Origin: a bacterium | Lineage (GTDB): Bacteria; Cyanobacteriota; Vampirovibrionia; Obscuribacterales; Obscuribacteraceae | Length of the DNA stretch: 10,733 bases | NCBI GenBank assembly: GCA_030431355.1 | Contig: JAUIJG010000164.1 | Location: 1-10,733 of the forward strand | Direction of reading: 5' to 3' | Shown here: piece after piece, positions 5,114 through 10,733 of the stretch | Layout of the letters: every line of letters begins with the position of its first letter | Position numbering within the stretch: position 1 is the first letter of the stretch | Notes under the pieces: generated by a model | The model's database searches: none | What the model was told of the DNA's origin: nothing | What the model saw: the letters and a program-made list of their open reading frames with translations, nothing else | Made by a program: the position numbers and the translations under genes

Positions 5114-5467
5114 TCAGTCGGTGTCTTGATTGACTTCAACCCATTTACCATCACTCCACTTTTTGTTGATTCTACCCTGGTCACCAGGTTTTGATAGACC
5201 GAATCTTTTGCAAACATCTGAATAGTCAGGGTTCTCTTTCGTTATGGTGTCTTCTCCATGTGCGCTTCCACCCTCAGGAAAGTTGCATCTGTTGACAAAA
5301 TAAATGTCCCCATTATCTTGCATGATTGCTGAATCAAACGCGGTGCCTCGAAGTGCTTTCCAGGATTCCTGGGATTCTTTGATCTCTTCATTGGTCGGCT
5401 CATCACCTGAAAAAATCATGTCTGCGAATTGTTTTCCATACTTCTTCTCTACATCTTCTTTTTTCAT
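5114..5467 (-). CDS. Intact immunity-like protein coupled to the metallopeptidase toxin
   Basis: The product is 117 aa and soluble, with no signal or membrane segment. I chose ATG 5467 rather than ATG 5503: its A is the last base of the toxin stop codon (TGATG), and AAGGAG at 5484-5479 sits 11 nt upstream. Residues 1-45 are helical and charged. Residues 46-117 carry the features shared with the two downstream copies: MQDNGDIYFVN, then NPDYSDVCKRFGLSKPGD at 79-96, and a tail with W104 and W109. I know no named family for it. Immediate position after the toxin, small size, acidity and downstream duplication fit a cognate immunity protein that blocks the toxin in the producer; that role is inference. 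Confidence 0.75.
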   Translation of the reverse strand: MKKEDVEKKYGKQFADMIFSGDEPTNEEIKESQESWKALRGTAFDSAIMQDNGDIYFVNRCNFPEGGSAHGEDTITKENPDYSDVCKRFGLSKPGDQGRINKKWSDGKWVEVNQDTD

Positions 5468-7449
5468 CAGTGTTTTATCTCCTTGGATAAGCGTTCGAAG
5501 CAATTTCTGAAAACGCTCCGAATCAATTGAGAATATCTTGCGTTAGATGGTGTTGGTGAGTTTATGTGGCCGTAAAGGTCTGAAAATATTTCATCGCGAG
5601 CTTCTGTTTGATTTTGGGAAAGCTGCAATTGTCTTAGAATCTCTTTTGGTGCGTTACTTAAGTCTTTCTTGAAAGCTTCTCTGAATGCTCTCTTGTCGCT
5701 TATGGGGATTCCCGAGAGCTCACCGGAAGCTTCATTAAATGCGTGTCCAACTTCATGGTGCAATCGAAAGCTTAGATCATCATTTTTGACCCAGTGTCCA
5801 TTTTGCATTATCTCTTCTGGCAGGTAAATTTCATTTGCTCTGTATCCTCCACCCATATTGATATCAGCTCCAGGTACATCAGTCATTCTTCTTACTGGTT
5901 TGATTCGTACTCCTTTAATTCTAAGGAACTCTTTTTGCTGTAGAGAAAGTGAATCGAACGCTTTGCCTAACTCAACATAGAATCCTTCTGAGATCCTAAC
6001 GCGATCTGCACCTTCAATGTGTTTACCTGGTTGATTAACGCGAGAATCATCTGGTTTGCTCATGTGCAAACTTTCTGCTTTTTGCGGTTCTTTTGGTATT
6101 CGTATTCTTTGCCCATCGGGAGTCACCCCGACAGGTTGCGTTAAATCATCGATGATTTCACCAATGAATCTCCCAGTCTTTTCTTTAGCTCCTTTTCCTA
6201 TACTTTTTGCTTTTGTCGCAATTTCCTCAAGCGTTTTTACCAGTCTTTCAGACTTGGCTACCTTTGATACACCAAGAGGTATAGCGAGACTACCTAAAAC
6301 TTCGGTGGATAGTTTGGAAGCCAGTTTGGCACGTTCTCTAGTTGGGATTTCTTGCCAAGTTTTGTCAAGCTGTTCTCCGAGATTGGCTATATCATTGAAA
6401 GGCTTGGCATAGTCTCCGGTAAAGCCGATGTTATAGAGATAATCGTGGGACATCTGGAACAGCCGGACACCACCGACGAGGGTTTTTCCGATTGCTTCCC
6501 CAGCCTGGGCTCCAGTTTCTATGGCTCTTGAATTATTGGTCATAACATCGCTTCCGAATTGAGCGATCTGTCCAATACCATTGGCGAGGCTGACAACGCC
6601 TTCTCCAATTGACTTGAACCCTTCGCCGATACCTTCTACGGTGCCCATTGCGATTTCAAGTTTCTGGTGCTCCAGCTCGTTGTTAAACGATAGAAGTCCG
6701 GTTCCAATAATCTGGAACTGTTTATCTATAGGCAGCTGCGAGATCTTTTCTATGACTGATTGCCAGTCTTGCTCCTTATTCTCCGGCTTATCAGAATCAG
6801 TCTCAATGCCACCATCGGTTATCGCTTTATGAGTCCCGCCGATTTCACTCTCGCCAAGACCTCCGGACATAAGAGACGCGGTCACATCCGCTTTCAGCTG
6901 ATTGACTATCTTGTCTCTCTCCGGCCCCGGCTCCATGTGCTGGTCGATTTGCTTGCGCATCTCAAGGGCATTTTTCACCAGGGCGTTTTCCGAAGCCATT
7001 GCTTCCATGGTACCGGTGGTGATATTTTCCAGCTCTGTTCCCGGACCGGGGATTACTCCTTTGAGAGTGATTCCACCATCAGCATTGTGTATTTCGTCAT
7101 AGCCGCCGGCGGGTCTATCGGGGGGCTGTTCGCCGCTTAGCTTCTCCGTCCCTTCCTTATTCTGGTTTGCCCTGAGCAGATCCCGCTCCGAACCACCGTC
7201 TTTTCTTGAAACAACTCTCTTATTTCCGTGCTCGTCAATGGATTCGATTCGCACGCTTTCTAAATCGCCCTGGTCACTTTTCCCGGCCGAGCCATCATGT
7301 TTATTCGTGCGCGCAAGCTCAATCTCTTGTTGCCCCTTTGCATCTGTCTGGGATTCTTTGGCAATCTGGGGCTCTAAAGCCTTCTTCTCGGAAGCCTTGT
7401 CGGACAAGTGGTCCGTCGATTTCGCTTTGTTCTGAGGCTTGTCAGACAT
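5467..7449 (-). CDS. Polymorphic-toxin-like protein with C-terminal HExxH metallopeptidase domain
   Basis: The product is 660 aa. Residues 1-120 are charged and low-complexity, probably disordered. Residues 230-345 are a glycine-rich, weakly hydrophobic helical region (VEGIGEGFKSIGEGVVSLAN at 271-290), and 345-435 form a helical pretoxin-like segment. A Pro-rich linker follows at 439-475. Residues 480-660 form a zinc metallopeptidase domain: HHEVGH at 564-569 with ligands H565 and H569 and catalytic E566, then DEIFSDLYG at 619-627, where E620 (or D624) is the likely third ligand. No Sec signal is present, so a dedicated secretion route is implied but not visible. The stop overlaps the start of a small partner gene, the classic toxin-immunity order. 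The target is unknown. An ordinary protease or phage-like role cannot be excluded. Confidence 0.75.
   Translation of the reverse strand: MSDKPQNKAKSTDHLSDKASEKKALEPQIAKESQTDAKGQQEIELARTNKHDGSAGKSDQGDLESVRIESIDEHGNKRVVSRKDGGSERDLLRANQNKEGTEKLSGEQPPDRPAGGYDEIHNADGGITLKGVIPGPGTELENITTGTMEAMASENALVKNALEMRKQIDQHMEPGPERDKIVNQLKADVTASLMSGGLGESEIGGTHKAITDGGIETDSDKPENKEQDWQSVIEKISQLPIDKQFQIIGTGLLSFNNELEHQKLEIAMGTVEGIGEGFKSIGEGVVSLANGIGQIAQFGSDVMTNNSRAIETGAQAGEAIGKTLVGGVRLFQMSHDYLYNIGFTGDYAKPFNDIANLGEQLDKTWQEIPTRERAKLASKLSTEVLGSLAIPLGVSKVAKSERLVKTLEEIATKAKSIGKGAKEKTGRFIGEIIDDLTQPVGVTPDGQRIRIPKEPQKAESLHMSKPDDSRVNQPGKHIEGADRVRISEGFYVELGKAFDSLSLQQKEFLRIKGVRIKPVRRMTDVPGADINMGGGYRANEIYLPEEIMQNGHWVKNDDLSFRLHHEVGHAFNEASGELSGIPISDKRAFREAFKKDLSNAPKEILRQLQLSQNQTEARDEIFSDLYGHINSPTPSNARYSQLIRSVFRNCFERLSKEIKH
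5479..5484 (-). promoter_or_regulatory. Ribosome-binding site that decides the immunity-like gene start
   Basis: AAGGAG inside the last codons of the toxin gene lies 11 nt before ATG 5467. Together with the TGATG stop-start overlap it implies coupled translation and roughly matched synthesis of toxin and partner. Confidence 0.65.
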
Positions 7450-7476
7450 GGCAGAAGTTCAAATAGGGGCCTGACC

Positions 7477-7482
7477 ATTATA
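7477..7482 (-). promoter_or_regulatory. -10 box of the toxin/immunity-like operon
   Basis: On the minus strand TATAAT matches the sigma-70 consensus fully and lies 28 bp upstream of ATG 7449. The -35 region at normal spacing is weak (GTCTCT at 17 bp), so activation or low basal expression is possible. A transcript would begin near 7470 and have a short leader without a strong Shine-Dalgarno. Confidence 0.4.
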
Positions 7483-7568
7483 GCTTTTAACCTGAGCAAA
7501 GAGACTGTGGAATTAGACAGTGAATTTCCCGGCTGCTGGGCATAGGCTGGAATGAATAGACAGCAGAG

Positions 7569-7688
7569 ATGAAGCTTTGTCTTGAGAATTTTAAATATGA
7601 AGTCGATACCGATGGTGGTGAGTCAGAACTACTGCTGGTGGATCCAGCGGGTGAGCGATCGTACTTGTCTGATCTGGCTAAGAGATGA
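7569..7688 (+). CDS. Possible 39-aa small protein
   Basis: ATG 7569 to TGA 7686-7688 gives MKLCLENFKYEVDTDGGESE and 19 more residues ending SDLAKR. The composition is protein-like and acidic, with a plausible strand-turn-strand pattern. An in-frame TAG at 7557-7559 rules out a longer form. The ribosome site is weak (AGCAGAG). It lies between the divergent toxin operon and the toxin-antitoxin promoter. It may be a real small gene or the remnant of a larger one; no family recognised. Confidence 0.35.
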   Translation: MKLCLENFKYEVDTDGGESELLLVDPAGERSYLSDLAKR

Positions 7689-7727
7689 TTAGAGCCCTCT
7701 GCCGAACAACGGCCACTTTTCTATTGC

Positions 7728-7756
7728 TTGACATTGTATACAGATATGTATACACT
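7728..7756 (+). promoter_or_regulatory. Sigma-70-type promoter of the toxin-antitoxin operon
   Basis: TTGACA at 7728-7733 is a perfect -35 box, followed after 17 bp by TACACT at 7751-7756 (four of six matches). Transcription would start near 7763, just before the AGGAG ribosome site at 7771. The spacer is occupied by two operator palindromes. Confidence 0.65.
7735..7754. promoter_or_regulatory. Paired TGTATACA palindromes, likely antitoxin operator
   Basis: The perfect palindrome TGTATACA occurs at 7735-7742 and 7747-7754, separated by GATA, with centres 12 bp apart. They lie between the -35 and -10 boxes. Ribbon-helix-helix antitoxins typically bind such paired short palindromes as dimers and repress their own operon. 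The binder is inferred to be the next gene's product. Confidence 0.65.
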
Positions 7757-7770
7757 ATTGAGTACAGAAT

Positions 7771-7775
7771 AGGAG
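7771..7775 (+). promoter_or_regulatory. Ribosome-binding site that decides the antitoxin start
   Basis: AGGAG lies 8 nt before GTG 7784. It supports this start over the in-frame ATG 7685, which would place the promoter and operator inside the coding sequence. Confidence 0.7.
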
Positions 7776-7783
7776 TGCAGACT

Positions 7784-8074
7784 GTGGCTAACATTCGTAT
7801 CGACGATGCTGACAAAGCTCTACTCAGCCAAATTTGTGAGAGCAGACAGATCACTCAATCTGAGGCTTTTGGTCTAGCCATCAGGCTTTTGTACCAGGAA
7901 GAGTTGGATCGGCAAATACACTCATACTATGACAGCGTAGATCAAGATCCGGCCGCCCTTGAGGCTCACAAACAAGAGGTAAGACTGTTAGATTCTTCTA
8001 CATCCGACGGCTTTCTCGGTAAGCGCAAGAGTAAGAAGTCCGGCAAGTCCAAAAAGAAACTCAGCGCAAGGTAG
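7784..8074 (+). CDS. Ribbon-helix-helix antitoxin of a MazF/PemK-type module
   Basis: The product is 96 aa starting at GTG. Residues 2-45 fit the ribbon-helix-helix fold: strand ANIRIDD, helix DKALLSQICESRQ, then TQSEAFGLAIRLLYQEELD as the second helix. Residues 46-75 should wrap the toxin, with acidic and helical content. The tail from about residue 80 is Lys/Ser-rich (GKRKSKKSGKSKKKLSAR), unusual for an antitoxin and perhaps an added DNA or RNA contact. The gene lies 6 bp before the toxin, in the usual antitoxin-first order. The promoter with paired TGTATACA boxes predicts autorepression. An extended in-frame start at 7685 is rejected because it spans the promoter. Confidence 0.8.
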   Translation: MANIRIDDADKALLSQICESRQITQSEAFGLAIRLLYQEELDRQIHSYYDSVDQDPAALEAHKQEVRLLDSSTSDGFLGKRKSKKSGKSKKKLSAR

Positions 8075-8080
8075 TTCAGA

Positions 8081-8446
8081 ATGTCTGTGCAGAAAGGTCC
8101 CTTTCGGTTTGAAATCTATGAGATCGAATTCGGGGTGGCTTGGCCTGAAGAGATATCAGAGCGCCATCCCGCAATTATCGTATCTCGTCAGGCTATCATT
8201 GATAGAGCGCATGGGTTACTCACAGTAGTGCCTGGAACTTCAAAAGAGCCGGTGGGTGCTTCTCCTACTATACTTGTAGTCGAGCCAACCAAGATGAACG
8301 GTCTCAAGAAAACCACTTATTTCAAGGCTGAGCAGATTCGGTCCATCGACTTTACACAACGTGTTCGATCTAGATATGGAGCGCTTGATTCGAATCTAGA
8401 GCACTCGCTTTTGAATACAATCGTTGTTTCTTTAGACCTGCGATAA
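8081..8446 (+). CDS. MazF/PemK-like toxin (type II, endoribonuclease family)
   Basis: The product is 121 aa, typical for the CcdB/MazF beta-barrel family. Family marks in order: VAWPEEISERHPAIIVSR at 19-36 (usual form GxVwwvd...hpRPalVvs), VVPGTS at 49-54, the KTTYFKAEQIRSIDFTQRV stretch at 77-95 including Q85, and RYGAL at 98-102. R28, T53 and Q85 occupy positions equivalent to the active-site Arg, Ser/Thr and Gln of MazF by rough alignment. MazF enzymes cut single-stranded mRNA at short sequences and halt growth until neutralised. The gene follows the antitoxin by 6 bp, and AAGG lies 9 nt before ATG 8081. Cut sequence cannot be inferred. A CcdB-like gyrase poison is less likely. Confidence 0.8.
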   Translation: MSVQKGPFRFEIYEIEFGVAWPEEISERHPAIIVSRQAIIDRAHGLLTVVPGTSKEPVGASPTILVVEPTKMNGLKKTTYFKAEQIRSIDFTQRVRSRYGALDSNLEHSLLNTIVVSLDLR

Positions 8447-8571
8447 AAAATCGAGATTGGCTTTTCTTTTCTAGCGCCAATAGTGGTTGCATCCATCTGG
8501 AACTCTTTGGCAATCCGTTGCCGCGTTAAGACGGTAATTCGTCCTTATCTAGAGGTCCTAAAGTGAGAAAC
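8447..8571 (-). pseudogene. Possible relic of a helix-turn-helix gene
   Basis: Between the toxin and the discoidin/OmpA gene, the minus strand has two short adjacent frames. One reads LTLGPLDKDELPS at about 8526-8571. The other, open from 8544, reads ITVLTRQRIAKEFQMDATTI then GARKEKP, which resembles a helix-turn-helix (RQRIAKEF-MDATTI). Neither has a start or adequate length. A shift near 8535 would join them. It may be decayed DNA left by an earlier gene, or chance. Confidence 0.2.
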
Positions 8572-8587
8572 TACGGAGCCTCAGTGC

Positions 8588-8605
8588 GAGCCAAGTTGCA
8601 GGCTC
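8588..8605. other. Small hairpin at the convergent gene boundary
   Basis: GAGCC and GGCTC pair around an 8-nt loop immediately beside the stop of the discoidin/OmpA gene. On the plus strand it is followed by TTAAAAAT, so it is a poor terminator for the toxin-antitoxin transcript at best. Confidence 0.25.
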
Positions 8606-10003
8606 TTAAAAATCGCCGAATTTTTCCACCACCTTCGCAGATCCGTCAATAACAACGAACTCAACTCGCCGGTTTAGAATGAGAGACTGGTGCGGAGTCA
8701 AGATACCATCTAGCTTGATCGGTTTTTCCTTCCCCCAGCCCTTTGCCTCCAGTCGCGAGCGCTCAATCTCGTGATTGGACAACCATTCTACAACCGCATT
8801 GGCACGAGCTTCCGAGAGCTTATTGTGCGATTCAATAGAGTCATCATGAAAGTCTAGAGCGATGTTTTTTATTGGATTGCTGTCGGTCCATCCGTTATGC
8901 GCCTCCACTGAAAGCCGCAACCTGGGCTGACTCTTCATCACTGAGACGACCGCGTTCAAAATAGAATCCGACTCGGGAGTAAGCTCGGCAGAATCTGGTT
9001 TGAAGTCGATGCCATAAAGAATTGCCTTGTGATAACGTTTAAGATAGTTCGCTATCAAAGTCTCGACATTTTTGACCAGTTTTGGATTGCATTCTGCTGA
9101 CTTTTCACGCTTTAGTAGGGCGTACAAATTGCCGGTAGATTCTCCGGGACCAAACTGTGAATAGTGTGAGATGTTTACTATCTCTCCATCTGCTGACTGG
9201 GTCAAGATAGCCACACCCGGCTTTTCGATACTAGGCATGAACACACGTGCCTGATTCCCCTGTATCGAGCCGAGCATGCCCTCATCTGTTTTGTATGGTT
9301 TGCAGGCAGAGCCGAACAGAACATTGCCTTCTGATTCGAACTTCAGCGGCCACCAGGTGCCACCGAAAACGCCATCTTTAAAACTTGGCTTCTTATTGTC
9401 TACATCGTCAACAACTGGTGTCCCGTAAGCTTGTATTTCGTACAACTGAGTTGAGTCTTTATCACCCCAGTTATCCACTACATTGAAACGCAACCATTTA
9501 TAAGGAGTTGCTCCCGATTTTTTATCGAGGGTTATGCGTTTGCTGCCAGCTTTGGGTACTTCTACTTCTGCCAGTTCCTCGTAACCGGAATCCGGTGCGG
9601 TCGTTGACGCCATGACACGCACGGTCTTTGCCAACATCCCCGGGAAAGCGGACGAGCGCCCATGCTCATTGTTAATGAATATATCCGTTAGCCGGCATGG
9701 ATTTTGTAGTTCAACAACAAACTTATTGTTCCAGGATTTCTTGGTCGCGCTGCTCCAGTGCGTGTAGGCGCAATCGTCGAACAATTCAAACGCGGTCTCA
9801 CAAGAGTTCCTAAATTCGCTTGATGCGCTGAGAAGCACCGCGCCTTGCTTCATCGACAGCAGGTCGTCTCGACTTTCTGCCTTTGGAGCTTTCTCAGAAT
9901 TCACTTTATCTGGTTTCACTTCTTTCGACGAGGCGCAGCCTGCCAGAAGCAGTGATATCAAATAAGCAATTGCGATTCTATACTTCATTTTGAGCCAGCT
10001 CAT
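8606..10003 (-). CDS. Lipoprotein with discoidin-like and OmpA peptidoglycan-binding domains
   Basis: The product is 465 aa. The lipobox LLAGC places acylated Cys23. The ATG at 9988 (residue 6) would give a more standard signal, MKYRIAIAYLISLLLAGC, and is equally possible. Residues about 52-195 resemble a discoidin (F5/8 type C) beta-sandwich: ETAFELFDDCAYTHWSS, then LQNPCRLTDIFI, ending LRFNVVDNWGDKDSTQLYEI. Residues 205-300 are unrecognised. Residues 325-452 are an OmpA C-terminal domain: ILYGIDFKPDSAELTPES at 328-345, LSEARANAVVEWL at 396-408 and LNRRVEFVVID at 443-453, with an insertion before the conserved arginine (R400). It likely tethers the outer membrane to peptidoglycan while the discoidin part binds glycan or protein. 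It overlaps the upstream glycohydrolase gene by 26 or 11 bp, so they share a transcript. Confidence 0.82.
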   Translation of the reverse strand: MSWLKMKYRIAIAYLISLLLAGCASSKEVKPDKVNSEKAPKAESRDDLLSMKQGAVLLSASSEFRNSCETAFELFDDCAYTHWSSATKKSWNNKFVVELQNPCRLTDIFINNEHGRSSAFPGMLAKTVRVMASTTAPDSGYEELAEVEVPKAGSKRITLDKKSGATPYKWLRFNVVDNWGDKDSTQLYEIQAYGTPVVDDVDNKKPSFKDGVFGGTWWPLKFESEGNVLFGSACKPYKTDEGMLGSIQGNQARVFMPSIEKPGVAILTQSADGEIVNISHYSQFGPGESTGNLYALLKREKSAECNPKLVKNVETLIANYLKRYHKAILYGIDFKPDSAELTPESDSILNAVVSVMKSQPRLRLSVEAHNGWTDSNPIKNIALDFHDDSIESHNKLSEARANAVVEWLSNHEIERSRLEAKGWGKEKPIKLDGILTPHQSLILNRRVEFVVIDGSAKVVEKFGDF

Positions 10004-10733
10004 AAAGTTGATTAGAGAAAGAGTATATCGTATCTCTCAGCGCGAGTTTTTCAATCCATGGGGCAGGTATGCCCTGTATTCCGTAGAACGCGCCTGCCAA
10101 CTGTCCGTACACCGCAGCGGTTGTGTCGGCATCGTCTCCTAGATTCACCGCGAGCAGACAGCCATCTTTGTAAGTGTCGGTTTTATAGAACGCCCAGAGT
10201 GCCGCCTCCAGGGATTTGACCACATAACCCGAGCCTTGTATCTCCGGCGGTTCTTTTCGTTTGAAAGACCCCTCGCTTATCTCAGCTATCTCCGGACATA
10301 GGGGATATTGATTCCAGTAATTGTCTAATTGAACAGGGCAGTAGTTGGCGCTGAGCAGTTTCTCTTTGTCAACTTCTGTGAGGGCACCAACTATCAGTGC
10401 CGAAAATAATCTGCATGCGTCGAGGCATGCCAGGGCACCATGGGTAGTACGAGAGCTTTCTGCAGAATTCTCTATGGCTTTCTTGGCGTCTCTCGCATAG
10501 AACATCGGTACCGGTGCCAGCCTCATTATCGAGCCGTTGCCTGCGCTGCGGCTATCGGTGGAGCCTGAGTAGGGATCGCCGGTCTGAGAATACTTGTCGA
10601 GTGCTTGCCTTGTCGTTATGCCGATGTCGAAGCATTTGCCATTGCTTCCTAAGTGTCCATCTTTGAACCATCTAATATATCGGTCCATTTGATCTTCTTG
10701 TGAAAATCCCTTGCATTCTATAAAGCTCTCAGC
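9978..10733 (-). CDS. ADP-ribosylglycohydrolase (DraG family), cut at the right edge
   Basis: The frame stays open past ATG 10688 to the window edge, and the 15 upstream codons (AESFIECKGFSQEDQ) match the family, so the gene is partial and 251 residues are visible. Family marks include QMDRYIRWFKDGHLG, CFDIGITTRQAL, TGDPYSGSTDSRSAGNGSIM followed by RLAPV, SSRTTHG, and near the C-terminus the metal-binding GDDADTTAAVYGQLAGAFYG. The N-terminal GDALG and TDDT ligand motifs lie beyond the window. DraG enzymes remove ADP-ribose from arginine, or from other acceptors, using two magnesium ions. No partner ADP-ribosyltransferase or nitrogenase gene is in view, so the substrate is open. Its end overlaps the discoidin/OmpA lipoprotein start. 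Cytoplasmic. Confidence 0.92.
   Translation of the reverse strand, partial: AESFIECKGFSQEDQMDRYIRWFKDGHLGSNGKCFDIGITTRQALDKYSQTGDPYSGSTDSRSAGNGSIMRLAPVPMFYARDAKKAIENSAESSRTTHGALACLDACRLFSALIVGALTEVDKEKLLSANYCPVQLDNYWNQYPLCPEIAEISEGSFKRKEPPEIQGSGYVVKSLEAALWAFYKTDTYKDGCLLAVNLGDDADTTAAVYGQLAGAFYGIQGIPAPWIEKLALRDTIYSFSNQLYELAQNEV

Noticed and set aside
6056..7466. Several plus-strand frames opposite the large toxin gene
   Set aside because: They are rich in Ser, Pro, Cys and Arg, lack ribosome sites and overlap a 660-codon frame with recognisable domains.
7685..7783. N-terminal extension of the antitoxin from ATG 7685
   Set aside because: It would cover the TTGACA promoter, both palindromes and the AGGAG site, and the encoded residues do not resemble the ribbon-helix-helix family.

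Overview
The window looks like a chromosome segment from a diderm bacterium with roughly balanced base composition. Evidence for an outer membrane is an OmpA-like peptidoglycan-binding lipoprotein, a second lipoprotein and a Sec-exported protein. Many starts lack a strong Shine-Dalgarno, and short tandem repeats are unusually common. The overall style recalls deep-branching environmental lineages such as the Obscuribacterales side of the non-photosynthetic Cyanobacteriota, but this is a guess from style, not a marker gene.

Left part (1-3134). A minus-strand gene runs off the left edge. It is built on tandem repeats of 24, 17 and 10 bp and is split by a frame change that lies exactly in the 10-bp repeat. 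Next come a small exported Lys/Ala-rich protein carrying a Tox-PAAR-like (DUF4150) signature motif, a 426-bp gap with a 15-bp repeat array, a stem-loop and an eight-copy 17-bp array, an extended SDR epimerase/dehydratase on the minus strand, a 13-bp array, and a single-domain rhodanese on the plus strand.

Middle part (3199-7449), all minus strand. In transcription order: a 660-aa protein built like a polymorphic toxin with a C-terminal HExxH metallopeptidase domain; three tandem paralogous small genes placed like immunity genes (the first intact and translationally coupled to the toxin, the second frameshifted and truncated, the third with an in-frame stop); then a tight three-gene set of an MTH1187-type thiamine-binding protein, a lipoprotein and a cereblon-like CULT-domain protein with all three cage tryptophans.

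Right part (7569-10733). A 39-codon possible gene is followed by a type II toxin-antitoxin pair (ribbon-helix-helix antitoxin plus MazF/PemK-like toxin). Its promoter carries two TGTATACA palindromes between the -35 and -10 boxes. On the minus strand, an ADP-ribosylglycohydrolase cut by the right edge overlaps a discoidin-plus-OmpA lipoprotein gene. No tRNA, rRNA, CRISPR array or insertion sequence was found.

The most notable points are the toxin with its decaying immunity-like array, the repeat-interrupted left-edge gene, the bacterial CULT protein and its operon, and the related short repeat arrays flanking the epimerase gene.
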